This document shows positions 1 through 10,069 of a DNA stretch of 64,000 nucleotides, piece after piece (within the stretch, counting starts at the first letter, position 1; every line of letters begins with the position of its first letter). This stretch comes from Pyrenophora tritici-repentis. Its lineage: Eukaryota > Ascomycota > Dothideomycetes > Pleosporales > Pleosporaceae. A model generated the notes under the pieces. It was not told the origin of the DNA. It ran no database searches and saw only the letters and a list, made by a program, of their open reading frames with translations. The stretch lies in contig NC_089398.1 of NCBI RefSeq assembly GCF_003171515.1, forward strand, positions 2,108,001 through 2,172,000, written 5' to 3'. A program made the position numbers and the translations under genes.

Positions 1-1983
1 AGAAGCATGGTTGACGTGACACCGGCCGAACGTACATTGAAACGTTGAGTCTTACGCTTCAAAGCACCAAAGCACATGGACAAGCCTGGCAGAAACAGAA
101 TACCCGCAAAGATACTTCCGATGATGCTTCCTTCGACAAGCTGTGCCTTGCCCTGTTTGAGGGCTACACAGTAGAGGAACACTTCGACTACGGTGGAGAA
201 GAAGGCATTGATGGTTGCGCCAACGCCCATGGATGACTGGGCAGAGATGGAAGCAACGGCTTGGCCGATGAAGTATGCCAGCGGGATGATGGACAATAGG
301 GCAAGTGTGAAGAGCAGGAACTGATCCGTCAACCAGATCTTGAGCTCCATGGCCTCTGCCAAAACAAAGTAGTCGAAGATTGTAAAGGCCACGAGGCCGA
401 GCAGGTTAATGAGGAAGATGTTGGTTCCGTCAATAGTATACTTCCAATATTTGATACCGACTGCGCGGTAGGTACAGAGAAGTATGGAAGACGACTCCCC
501 GGGGCGACGCACGTTGCCATTGTCAGAATGGAAAGAGAGTGCCAAGGGATGACGGCGTAGATGGTCTAACAGCAGTAGTGTAGTCTTACCCATGGGAATT
601 GTAAAGACCAAGAACCAGCAAAGGGTCGAGACAAAGAACAGCGAGGGCATGAGGATGCCGTAGAAGAAGATGAAGAAGACAACACGACCAAGGTTCCACT
701 TGCCGCGACCAAAGAGTCTTCTTTTGGTGTTTGCGGTGTCGGCGTGGTTCAAGTTGGCGCGCCCATCTCTGCCGAGTAGGCTTGTCGTCTCGTCGCCAGT
801 AGAATCGACGCTGTTGCGCCTACGACCAACGAGGGAGCTGGTGCCAGTGGTGGGGCCGAAGAAGAGGCGACCCTCCTCGATGTCGCCGCTCTGCCACTGC
901 TCGTACTCGCTGATGCTGCGACCCTCGCCCTCGTCTTCTTCTATGTAGGCCTCATCCTGCAAGAGTTTCACGTACTTACCAAAGGGATAGAACAGATATC
1001 CGGCGAGGTGGAAAAGGAGGTGCGAGTACTCCTTGCAGCTCTCGCTGAAGATTAGGAGGGCGCAAAGCAGACCTCCAGCAGCCGCGACAGCCGCCAGCCA
1101 CCAACCAAAGATGAGGGTCCAAGCGATGTTGAAGAGAAGGAGCCATTTGCTGACGTAGAGACCCGGGGACGAGTGGATGTCTTCTTCCGCGTTGCGCTGG
1201 ACGGAGCGACCCTTTTTGTAGAGGGCGGGCTTCCAGATTCTGATACCAAAGGGATGTGTGACGTTGATGGCGTCCTGACGATCACGTAGTGTGAAGCTCT
1301 CGGCGTCGCTCAGATCATCGTCGTCGTCGCCGCCTCCACTGTCGTCTTCAGCTTGCACCGTCTCTTCGCTAGATGAGCCAGGCGTCGCGTCAACATCCGG
1401 GGCGCTTGGTGGTCCTGCATTCTCCTGGACGACGTCGTCCTCGTTGGAGTCTATGGTGGTGAGGGTGGCGGGCGGGACAGCAGGTCTGCGCCGAACTGTC
1501 GAGGGTTTGGTGCGCAGATTCGGTCGTGGTTTCTTCTGCTGGTCCTGCTGGGCTTGGTCGAGCTCGACCTCCTCTTCCGCATCGTCCACACTGAACTCCT
1601 GACCCTTTTGGGGGAATTTGGACGATGTTGCACGGCGGGTCATGGGAGGCTTCTTCGCCTTGGCCGAGCTCTCTGACGGGGTCGGGTTCGCCATGGATTG
1701 CTGCTGCTGCTGCTGCTGTTGCTGTTGCTGACGGCGCTCGATACCTTGAGTAATGGAACCTGCGTTCACGTTAGTTTGTTTTGTAAGAGCTTGCGCGATC
1801 CCTACCATAGCCAGACGGCTGCATAGCAGCTTGTGGTCGTCTGCGCGCCGACTCTGGGCCTGACGCGCTCTGTGCTGGCGTGTCGCTGCCGGTGCGACTG
1901 CGAGCGGTGGCATGAGGGCTGCTTCGACGAGAGGTGCCTGGCGATGGCTTGGGCCTGCCTTCGGGGGGCGTGCGATCCTCCAT
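1..1983 (-). CDS. VNX1: VNX1-like vacuolar monovalent cation (Na+/K+)/H+ antiporter, 3' end outside window
   Basis: Read on the minus strand from ATG at 1983. Exon 1 is 1983-1806, a 46-bp intron 1805-1760 has GTAGGG, ACTAAC and CAG signals, and exon 2 runs off the window at base 1. The first ~190 residues are polar and disordered, with a run of about ten glutamines near 1700-1730. Hydrophobic segments follow (around 1130-1050, 690-580, 440-370, 330-240 and 150-60). The antiporter core shows GATINAFFSTVVE near 195-230 and GSIIGSIFAGILFLPGLSM near 70-130. The order of segments and these motifs match yeast Vnx1 (calcium/cation exchanger family), an endomembrane exchanger using the vacuolar proton gradient. 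The second antiporter repeat lies outside the window. An alternative start is ATG at 1694, but the spliced upstream exon joins in frame and is preferred. It is divergent from RPT6. Confidence 0.82.
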
Positions 1984-2835
1984 GGTTGTCGCAGTGCAGT
2001 GCGATGCAGGTTGGACAAAACAAGGTTTATCTGTAAGATAGCTTGACCCTGGTTGGGGAACGATTGCGATGGCTGGTCACAGCGCAAGTTGGGTATCTAT
2101 CTGCACGAGTCACTCCTCTGCCGCCGTGGGTTTACAGGTCTGAGACACGGGGAATTCGGCATCACAATATGTTGTCGTGCCCCTCTGGTGAGGTGTGTGT
2201 GGGAAACATCAGCAGATGACCGGTTAGATTCCCGATGGCGGGCTACCAAGCCATCCAGCATCTCTGACGCCGCAAGCTCCCGGGCATTTTTGCGGACCCT
2301 GCCTCACTCCAGCCTGATAAGACCGCTGCAAGCGCTGCACAAAGTATTGGGCGGCACGCATGACAGCAGGCCATGACTTTTAAAGTTGCTATTGAAACCT
2401 GGTGACCGGAGTGCTGAACGTCATCAACTCTGTCCCCTGCATCGCTATCGCCCTCCAGTGGCTGTGCTATGCGGAAGGTTTACCCACGGTCCACCGTGAG
2501 AACGGGGAAGGCGCGACCACGGTGGGGCTAAGTGGCTGACCGGATCTGAGGCGCAGGCGCTAGCACTAGCCGCACGGCGCCGGCGAAACCATTGATCCGC
2601 ATCACAGCTTCGGAAGCTTCCAGTGACGATGGTCTCGGTCTTGGTGTCATTGCCTGGGTGCAACAACAACAACCGTCAACGTCCATCACCATCCCACTTA
2701 GAGTCTAGCCCTTCACTCTCTCCATCGACAATCACCTGACCGTCATTATCGCGACCTTTGTGGTGCCAATCTCTACACCAGCCCGTCCACCGTCCACCGT
2801 CCACCGTCCACCGCCCACCGGCGCCCGCCACAGCC
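1984..2835. promoter_or_regulatory. Divergent intergenic region between the antiporter and RPT6
   Basis: About 850 bp separate the two start codons. I see no convincing gene; the open frames here are short and unlike known proteins. Just upstream of RPT6 (2785-2820) there is a short tandem run of CCACCGTCCACCGT type, pyrimidine-rich on the plus strand, which probably lies in the 5' leader. No clear TATA box was seen on either side, as is usual for housekeeping genes. Confidence 0.5.
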
Positions 2836-4051
2836 ATGGCGCTCGATACCTTCTTTCACAACAAGATCGAGGCAATGAAGCTCGAGATCATACAGGGCCA
2901 GGCAAAACTACGGCGTCTTGAAGCCCAGCGCAATGACTACAACTCGCGCGTACGGTTACTACGGGAGGAGCTCGGCCTTCTCCAGCAGCCGGGGTCTTAT
3001 GTTGGTGAGGTGGTGAAGGTCATGGGCACCAAGAAGGTCCTTGTCAAGGTGCATCCCGAAGGCAAATACGGTGAGTATCATTGGTACATTCCATCGCCAT
3101 TGCTAATCAGGCGTAGTCGTCGATGTCGCAGACAGTGTCGACATTAGCAAGCTCACGCCCGGCAAACGTGTCACCCTCCTCAGTGATTCGTACAAGCTCG
3201 AGAAGCTGCTTCCATCATCCGTTGACCCGCTCGTCTCGCTCATGATGGTCGAGAAGGTGCCAGACAGCACATACGACATGATTGGAGGTCTGGACCAGCA
3301 GATCAAGGAAATCAAAGAGGTCATCGAGCTGGGTCTGCAACATCCCGAATTGTTCGAATCGCTCGGAATCGCGCAGCCCAAGGGTGTCTTGCTGTATGGA
3401 CCACCAGGAACAGGAAAGACGCTGCTTGCCCGTGCCGTCGCGCATCACGCCGACTGCAAGTTCATCCGAGTGTCTGGTAGCGAACTGGTACAAAAGTACA
3501 TTGGTGAAGGTAGTCGCATGGTTCGAGAACTGTTCGTCATGGCACGAGAGCACGCCCCTAGCATTATCTTCATGGACGAAATTGACAGCATCGGGTCAAG
3601 TCGTGTTGAAGGAAGCTCGGGCGGTGATTCCGAGGTGCAGAGGACCATGTTGGAACTGCTCAACCAGCTGGATGGTTTTGAGCCTACCAAGAACATCAAG
3701 ATCATCATGGCCACCAACCGACTGGATATTCTAGATCCCGCTCTATTACGACCCGGACGTATCGACCGAAAGATTGAGTTCCCACCGCCAACCGTTGAGG
3801 CGCGTGCCGACATTCTCCGCATTCACTCCAGGAGTATGAACCTGACTCGTGGCATCAATCTGACCAAGATTGCGGAGAAGATGAACGGCTGCTCGGGTGC
3901 TGAGCTGAAGGGTGTATGCACAGAAGCTGGAATGTACGCTCTCAGAGAGAGGAGAGTGCACGTAACGCAGGAGGACTTTGATCTGGCGACAGCCAAGGTG
4001 CTGAACAAGCATGATGACAAGGCTACCAGTTTGAGCAAGCTGTGGAAGTAG
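2836..4051 (+). CDS. RPT6: 26S proteasome regulatory subunit 8 (Rpt6/PSMC5 AAA+ ATPase)
   Basis: Two exons, 2836-3070 and 3117-4051, with a 46-bp intron (GTGAGT..CTAATC..TAG), give 389 residues, close to the 400-405 usual for the family. The start [17 protein letters not shown] is followed by a coiled coil (residues ~10-45), the OB domain, then the AAA+ module: Walker A GPPGTGKT near residue 173, Walker B IIFMDEID near 228-235, and the second region of homology [17 protein letters not shown]. The C terminus is SLSKLWK without an HbYX tail, as expected for Rpt6. It is one of six ATPases in the base ring that unfolds ubiquitinated substrates and feeds them into the 20S core. The ATG at 2758 in the same frame would add a proline-rich leader absent from the family, so 2836 is chosen. 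Confidence 0.97.
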
Positions 4052-4620
4052 GCGGGTCTGTTGACTGTGCGTTGCTCATGCTTACGCCAACATCATGTAC
4101 ACGAAAGCTTAGCGAGATACATTCTTGGTATAAACGAATAATCCTACCAAACTCTGCCAACGTAAACTGTCCACGAATATTGCATTCCCAACACGGCTGC
4201 ACATGATACTAGCGCATAGTAGCTCCGGTTGCTAAACACACTACAACAACTTGTGCTGATCTTGCCTAACGCGGGTGCACCTTATCACATGCAGCAGGAC
4301 ACCCTCAACTATGTATCGTACAGACTACGTCACTGGCTCGATATTACCCCCACATGAACCTGCCCCGCCCAGGGTCCTCCCTCACCCACTCGCACCGCAT
4401 GCATTGCGCGAGCGGAGAGGCTGATTGCGCAAGCGGTAAGCGTGAACTTTGGTACAAGGAATAGCGCGATATTAGCTACGTAGTTTAACTTGCACCCCAA
4501 CGAACCCACCCTCACTAACCCTTGCGTTGTCTGCACTGCCAGTGTTTGTTCACTTTACGCGTGAACTGCTTCTCTGACCGATGAACGACTTTTTCGCATC
4601 TATCTAGGTAAAGAGTAAAA
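4052..4620. other. Intergenic region, RPT6 3' flank and MFS promoter
   Basis: No credible coding sequence. The short open frames on either strand lack family similarity. It presumably holds the RPT6 3' UTR and the promoter of the transporter starting at 4621. Confidence 0.4.
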
Positions 4621-6445
4621 ATGACCGGCACAGCGTCCAGCAAGATGGAGCAAGATGTTTATGGGAACAAAAGTCCGGCTGCGGAGGCGGTGTTGAGAGA
4701 GGGAGAGGGAGAAGTTCCTGTCAGCGTCTTGGAAGATGGATCGCTGGATCCTGTGTACGAAGCCAAGGCGAAGGTGCTGAATAAGGCGATTCAGGATATT
4801 GGTATGGGGAGGTATCAATGGCAGGTAAGTAAGACGTCTCCTTCCCTTCCCCCCATTTCCCCCATCTTCCCCCCTTCTCCCAAAAAAAGACTAACAACCC
4901 CCCCAGCTCTTCATAGTCATCGGCTTCGGCTGGGCAATGGATAACCTCTGGCCAATCGTCACCTCTCTAATCTTCACACCCATCACCAACGAATTCCACC
5001 CAAACCGGCCGCCTTTGTTGTCCCTCTCCCAAAACATTGGTTTGCTTGTTGGCGCCGTGTTTTGGGGTTTCGGCTGCGACGTGTTTGGCAGACGGTGGGC
5101 GTTTAATCTCACCATTGGGATTACGGCTGTGTTTGGGTTGGCGGCCGCGGGGAGTCCTGGGTTTGGCGCTATTGGGGTGTTTGCGGCACTTTGGTCGGTT
5201 GGGGTGGGGGGGAATTTACCGGTGGATAGTGCGAGTATGTGAGTTCTGGTTTTGGGGGGGTGGTTTGTGAGGGAGGGGGGAGTGAGAGGGATGATTGCTG
5301 ACGTACATGTGTGTGTGTGTTTAGTTTTCTTGGAGTTTCTGCCAGGGTCGCATCAGTATCTTTTGACGGTACTGTCGATTTATTGGTCGTTTGCTCAGGT
5401 CTTTGCTACTCTGGTTGCTTGGCCGCTGCTGGGCAATATGACGTGTCAGCAGAGTGACGACAACTGTACAAAGGAGAAGAACATGGGGTGGAGATGGTTT
5501 ATGCTTGTCAGTTCCAACCTTCCAAACATTAGATGGACTTGTTAATCAACGCAAGTTTAGGTCATGGGCGGCGTCGCTCTCCTAATGTTCATCGCCCGCT
5601 TCCTCCTCTTCACAATCTTCGAGTCACCGAAATTTCTCATGGGCAAAGCCAACGACAAAGAAGCCACCCGAATCGTGCATGAAGTCGCGCGGCGCAACGG
5701 AAAAACCACCCCTTTAACCCTCTCTGACCTACAAACTTGCGACCTTGTCGCCCGCCCGGGCACCACCTCCACTACTCGCACCCGCAATCCCGCCACAGCA
5801 GCCATCAGACGCAATCTAGAAAAAGTAGACATGTCGCACATCAAAGCCCTCTTCGCTACGCCCAAACTTGCCTTATCTACAACGCTCATCACCACAATCT
5901 GGGCCTTGATTGGTCTCGGCTACCCCCTCTACAACGCCTTCCTGCCCTATATCCAAGCCACGCGCGGCCTAAACTACGGCGACGGTTCCACATACATCAC
6001 CTACCGCAACAGCCTCATCATCGCCGTCCTCGGCGTCCCGGGGTGTCTGCTCGGCGGCCTCTTGGTAGAAACAAGGCTTCTCGGCCGCAAAGGCACGTTA
6101 TCCCTGTCTACCATTCTAACGGGTGTTTTCCTCTTGGCTTCCACTACGGCAACGTCATCCAACGCGCTGCTTGGATGGAACTGCGCCTTCAACTTCATGT
6201 CGAATATCATGTATGCGGTGCTGTACGCGTATACGCCCGAGATCTTTGCGACCAAAGATCGCGGTACGGGGAATGCGGTTACGGCGAGTGCGAATCGCGT
6301 GTTTGGTATCATGGCGCCGATTGTGGCCATGTTTGCGGATTTGCGGACTAGTGTGCCGGTGTATGCGAGTGGGGGGTTGTTTGTCGTGGCTGGCGTGTTG
6401 GTGCTGGCGTTGCCGTTTGAGAGTCGGGGGAGGGCTAGTATGTAG
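4621..6445 (+). CDS. Major facilitator superfamily transporter (sugar-porter/SVOP-like)
   Basis: Four exons: 4621-4824, 4907-5234, 5325-5506 and 5561-6445. Introns have GTAAGT..CTAAC..CAG, GTATGT..TTAG and GTCAGT..TTAG borders and all junctions keep frame, giving 532 residues. After a ~70-residue cytoplasmic tail, TM1 begins LFIVIGFGWAMDN. The MFS loop 2-3 signature is visible as GCDVFGRRWAF, and another helix pair lies around GVFAALWSVGVGGNLPVDS. A long central cytoplasmic loop (~5650-5870) separates the two six-helix halves. The C-terminal half includes ETRLLGRKGTLS and YTPEIFATKDRGTGNA, resembling the TPE[IV]FPT..R..G motif of SVOP/sugar-porter-type fungal carriers. The substrate cannot be read from sequence; hexose, carboxylate or other small solutes are possible. 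Located between RPT6 and the transposon island. Confidence 0.85.
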
Positions 6446-7178
6446 AGTGGTGTTTGGAGTGGGAGTGGGAGTGGGAGTGGGAGTGGAGGGGTTGGGAAGA
6501 TTTCACACCATGTTTGAGGATATGGGTTTTTGGAGGGAAGGAGACGATGGTGGTGGTGGTGGCTGGGGTGTGGAGGATATAGAGCTAAATGTGTTGGTAG
6601 GCCTTGTACGATCGTACGGATTGAATAACAACAACGAGGTTCTTCTGGTGACTGGTATTGGTATTGGTTTTCTACGAACATAGGTGCTACGAAGGTATAC
6701 CTAAGCTCAGCGCAAGTTGGGCCGAAGTTGGGCCGAAGTGTCAAGCGACCGACGTCTCTACTGATACTCACGATCCGACAGTTTGGGTATTTTGTCCATT
6801 AAGAAATAATCAGACTCACAGAAAAGAACTTTTGTTAATCTTGTAACTACGTGAGCAGTGTCGGGTCGGGGGCTGTAGATCAACGATTATATTGCTATAT
6901 GTTGAGAATATCTGAGTCCAGTCCAGGGTAGAAGGTGCTTGGGAGTCACATGATATGCTGGTGTGGCAGGCACTGCCCGGTGGGCAATAGCACCAACCAC
7001 AACAGCGTGAGTCTGCGACACTCAACACGATAGTCAATACAATACGTTGCAGCCACCCCGCCTTGTCCCTCCTCCCACTCGGTTATTCATGGTAGTCATA
7101 CTACTAGAGGGACCTTGTTCCAATACTATATTCTTGTTGCTCTTTTGTTCTCAGGTGAGCGCACTTGCCCACCAGACA
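6446..7178. other. Edge of core region: G-rich microsatellite and possible Copia LTR remnant
   Basis: No gene seen. A GGGAGT hexamer repeats about five times at 6456-6486 straight after the transporter stop. From 6900 the sequence begins TGTTGAGAATA and later carries GGTAGTCATACTACTA (about 7086-7101). Both motifs recur in the Copia LTR-like stretch at 44,570-44,819, so 6900 to about 7130 may be a related solo or truncated LTR. This is where repeat-rich DNA begins. Confidence 0.35.
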
Positions 7179-7186
7179 GTGCTCGC

Positions 7187-7348
7187 TAGACTCCGCAACA
7201 ATCAATTCAATCCGGTCACTCTCCTAGACCCACTTACCTATCTAGGTAGGGCTTAAACTCCTATAGGTAACTACTAGGCTTAAAGCGGTAATCAATCAAT
7301 CCAATCTGAACCTTCTAGGACCCACTTAATTGATTGTTGCGGACTGTG
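7187..7348 (+). mobile_element. 162-bp MITE family 1, copy a
   Basis: Non-coding element from TAGACTCCGCAACAATC to GATTGTTGCGGACTGTG, with terminal inverted repeats sharing TCCGCAACAATCAATT. The 8-bp target duplication GTGCTCGC flanks it (7179-7186 and 7349-7356). The 8-bp duplication points to hAT-type mobilisation. Four other copies in the window show no difference from this one. Confidence 0.92.
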
Positions 7349-8968
7349 GTGCTCGCTGAAATAATGTAAAGGGCTGAAGCCATGTAGACGTTTTTTGGCT
7401 AAAGCCTCATTGCAAACAGCACAGACGCCAGGTGTGTTACGAACCTGACAAGAGGGCACAGCACAAGATATGGAAGGCAGAAGGATGAAGACCATATCAG
7501 GGCCTCCAGAACGGACAAAGACATACGGAGGTGCCTTTCAAAAGTTATTGCTAGCGCGGTAGATCTATCGGCCCGATATTTCTTGGCACAGTCAGAGTTT
7601 TTGAAGCTGAAGATAGCAGTATCTTCGCTTTCTTTGGTGTTTCTCAAAGGTTAGTTATACTAGTAATGGCTCCTCGTTCTCACACAGACTCATTCACACG
7701 TGCTATAATTGTTACTTTAAAGTCCCGCTTTGTGGGCAAATCAACGAGCCAGATCAGCGAGATCCTGGGTATTTCCCCACGCACTATCGACGCTATCTTC
7801 AGCCGAGCCTGCCTTCGAGGCTTTGAGCCAAATGGACCAACCCTAAAGGTTCTTCCTGAACACCTTGAAGATGCTCCTCGCTCAGGCCGCCCACGTAAAC
7901 AAGAGGCTATCCATGAACCTACTGTTGACAAAGTACGCCGTGACCGTTATGGACGAGAGAAGAGCTGTGCTGACATAGCTGGTGATCTTAGTCTCTACGG
8001 TTACGACGTCTCTCCTACCACGGTGTGGAGAGTCCTCAAGGCAGCAGGATACAAGAAGACGAAGCCGACGAGGAAGCCTGGGTTGACGAAGAAGATGAGA
8101 CAAGATAGACTTACCTGGTGTCTCGCTCGTCAGCACTGGACTCTTGAGGACTGGAAGAACGTTATCTGGTCAGATGAGACCTCTGTCGTACTGAACCACC
8201 GCCGTGGTGGGTATCGGGTGTGGAGAAAGGCAGATGAGGCTCTTACAAGATCTGTGATACGAGAGAGGTGGAAGGGATACTCTGAGTTTATGTTCTGGGG
8301 CTGCTTCACGTATAATTACAAAGGTCCCTTTCATGTATGGAGGCCAGAGACAGCCCAAGAGAAGAGAGAAGCAGCTCTTAAGATTGAAGAGATGAATAAG
8401 ATCCTAGAGCCTATTATGAGAGAGGAGTGGGAGCTTACTATAGGCATGAAGAGGATAGGCTTAAGGAATAAGCCTGGTAGAGCTCCTCAATGGAGATGGA
8501 CTAAGGAGAATGGGAAGCTCACTCGTGGTAATGATAAAGGTGGCATTGATTGGTGGCGGTATCAGACTGAGGTTCTTCTCCCGAAGCTTATCCCCTTTGC
8601 TAAGGAGTGTATGAGAGAGAGGCCAGGTACTCTTGTTCAAGAAGATAAGGCTCCCTCTCATGCTCACCAGGCCCAGAATATTATCTATCAACGAGAGAGT
8701 GTGGAGAAGCTCTTCTGGTGTGGTAACTCACCTGATCTCAACGCTATTGAGCCAGCCTGGCCATGGTTAAAGAGAAGAACTACCAAGAAAGGAGCTCCAA
8801 AGAGTAGAGGAGAGGCCACAAAAGCATGGGAGCAGGCCTGGAGTGATCTCCCACAGTCACAGATTCAGGCATGGATAGAGAGAATTCCTATCCATGTTCA
8901 AAAGATTATTGAACTTGAAGGTGGGAATGAGTACAAGGAAGGCAGAGGCCTGCCAAGAGTTCGTGGAG
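7349..8968 (+). mobile_element. Tc1/mariner-type transposon, right end lost
   Basis: Contains an intact transposase frame. About 100 bp upstream of the gene are blocks (tacggaggtgc, ttcaaaagt, tcggcccgata) that recur in the relic at 43,740-43,840 and belong to the family's terminal region. The right terminus is missing: the coding frame runs directly into MITE copy b at 8969, whose flanks do not match each other. Neither terminal repeat nor TA target duplication could be delimited. Confidence 0.75.
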
Positions 8969-8991
8969 CACAGTCCGCAACAATCAATTAA
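7666..8991 (+). CDS. Tc1/mariner transposase (DD34E)
   Basis: The 441-residue frame starts MAPRSHTDSF. An N-terminal helix-turn-helix (about residues 10-60) precedes a second DNA-binding section and a GRPRK AT-hook-like motif near residue 78. The catalytic triad is visible: D170 in WSDET, D327 in QEDKAPSHAH and E362 in NAIEPAWPWLKR, with the 34-residue second spacing typical of Tc1-like enzymes. The C-terminal section resembles the fungal family ending ..EGGNEYKEGR... The last few residues (from 8969) are encoded by the inserted MITE, so the natural C terminus is slightly altered. The protein would cut and paste its own element at TA sites; with the right terminus gone this copy is probably immobile, although the enzyme may act in trans. 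Confidence 0.9.
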   Translation: MAPRSHTDSFTRAIIVTLKSRFVGKSTSQISEILGISPRTIDAIFSRACLRGFEPNGPTLKVLPEHLEDAPRSGRPRKQEAIHEPTVDKVRRDRYGREKSCADIAGDLSLYGYDVSPTTVWRVLKAAGYKKTKPTRKPGLTKKMRQDRLTWCLARQHWTLEDWKNVIWSDETSVVLNHRRGGYRVWRKADEALTRSVIRERWKGYSEFMFWGCFTYNYKGPFHVWRPETAQEKREAALKIEEMNKILEPIMREEWELTIGMKRIGLRNKPGRAPQWRWTKENGKLTRGNDKGGIDWWRYQTEVLLPKLIPFAKECMRERPGTLVQEDKAPSHAHQAQNIIYQRESVEKLFWCGNSPDLNAIEPAWPWLKRRTTKKGAPKSRGEATKAWEQAWSDLPQSQIQAWIERIPIHVQKIIELEGGNEYKEGRGLPRVRGAQSATIN

Positions 8992-9130
8992 GTGGGTCCT
9001 AGAAGGTTCAGATTGGATTGATTGATTACCGCTTTAAGCCTAGTAGTTACCTATAGGAGTTTAAGCCCTACCTAGATAGGTAAGTGGGTCTAGGAGAGTG
9101 ACCGGATTGAATTGATTGTTGCGGAGTCTA
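8969..9130 (-). mobile_element. 162-bp MITE family 1, copy b (inverted)
   Basis: Reverse-complement copy from CACAGTCCGCAAC to GTTGCGGAGTCTA. Unlike the other four copies its flanks (TCGTGGAG and GCAATCAA) do not form a target duplication, so one flank has been replaced, probably by recombination or deletion involving another copy. It supplies the last codons and stop of the Tc1 transposase frame. Confidence 0.88.
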
Positions 9131-9377
9131 GCAATCAAGTTCCCAGCAAAATATAGATAGCTATATATATTAATTAAGGCCTATAGAACTCAACTCTAAA
9201 AAAATATCGCGATTATAGCTATCGCACGTGGCTCAATAGCTTCATGTTGTGCTGTCGATTTTGGTGTTCGGGTGGATGGTCACGCCGGGTGGATGGTTAC
9301 GCCGGGCGCCTCGGTAGTATAACGTGCCCGTGCGCGAGACGCCCGGATTCGCGAGACGCCCCGCCGAACACCATCTC
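9131..9377. other. AT-rich stretch and pogo-1 terminal fragment
   Basis: 9131-9240 is AT-rich without a gene. From about 9316 to 9372 the sequence AACGTGCCCGTGCGCGAGAC and its continuation match the left end of the pogo-1 element at about 19,296-19,346, including two spaced copies of GCGAGACGCCC. It is bordered by GGTGTTCGG (about 9262) and CCGAACACC (about 9364) in inverted orientation, so this may be a small deleted derivative of that element. Confidence 0.5.
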
Positions 9378-9548
9378 TGATGAAGGTGGAGAAAACGTGC
9401 GTGAACTTGTTGTATTGGAGCTACGGGAGAAGGGAGAATATCTATGGTGCGCGCATGGAGCAGCTGACTAATCAGTGCCTGGCCAATCAGAGCACGGGAA
9501 GCCTGATTCACCGTGAATACTAGTGAAGGCTCTCACCGCGTCTCGACA
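9378..9548 (+). repeat. Short LTR-like repeat (about 170 bp), copy 1
   Basis: Runs from TGATGAAGGTGG to CGTCTCGACA. The same sequence occurs at 41,135-41,303 with a clean 5-bp target duplication and at 44,154-44,499 in rearranged form. The TG..CA ends and 5-bp duplication at the second site suggest a solo LTR. This copy has no matching flanks. Confidence 0.7.
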
Positions 9549-9587
9549 CCCTTCGGGTCCGTTCATTCCCACTTGCTCCACCACATT

Positions 9588-9692
9588 ACGTTGTGGCATA
9601 ATAGGATAATTGAAGTTTTGGTGGGGTCTTGGCAGAGTGACCAGCTCACCCGTCTGAACAGCTCACCCGTCTCCGACGTTATTTGAGAACGC
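9588..9692 (-). mobile_element. 5' end fragment of pogo-2 type transposon
   Basis: Read on the minus strand it begins with AACGTCGGAGACGGGTGAGC, has further GTGAGC boxes and CTCTGCCAAG, and ends at an ATG at 9599 followed by codons for PQR, the start of the pogo-2 transposase (compare 42,843). The terminal region resembles the other pogo-2 terminus at about 40,635-40,770. The remainder of the gene is absent. Confidence 0.55.
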
Positions 9693-9963
9693 TTGGGGCA
9701 ATCTAAGAGTCCGGAAGAGAAAGTGTCCTGTTACACCGTGCGTCCCGGCACGCTTGGATCGACGTTACGCCGGCCAGCTCGGTGGTGCTAACGGCAAGTC
9801 GGCTTTATAGGAACGCCGACTTTGGATACGTCGGCATACGTCGGCCCATAATTAAAGCCTTGTTCTTTGCTAGAGTTGAAAACAAGTGGAGACGTTGCGC
9901 GGCTTCCGTGCGGGAAGAGAATCAGCGGACGAAAAGTAAAGGAACGGAATTCTGACTAGCCCG

Positions 9964-9971
9964 TATAAATA
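9964..9971 (+). promoter_or_regulatory. TATA box of the P450 gene
   Basis: TATAAATA lies 98 bp upstream of the P450 start codon. The sequence between is pyrimidine-rich (TTTCTACTTTTTCCTGG), typical of a fungal transcription start region, which supports the gene being host-type and expressed. Confidence 0.55.
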
Positions 9972-10069
9972 AAGGTTTTACTAGATTTACACTGTTCTGC
10001 ACAGAGCTCTTTAGAGCGCTATCTCTGCTTCTTTCTACTTTTTCCTGGCCACTGCTATTAAGAACCAAA

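Noticed and set aside
6001..6771. A 256-codon minus-strand frame
   Set aside because: It lies mostly antisense to MFS exon 4 and has no recognisable motif.
7187..9130. The two inverted MITEs as terminal repeats of one composite transposon carrying the Tc1 gene
   Set aside because: The left MITE has its own perfect 8-bp duplication on both sides, and the outer flanks of the pair do not match, so they inserted or recombined independently.
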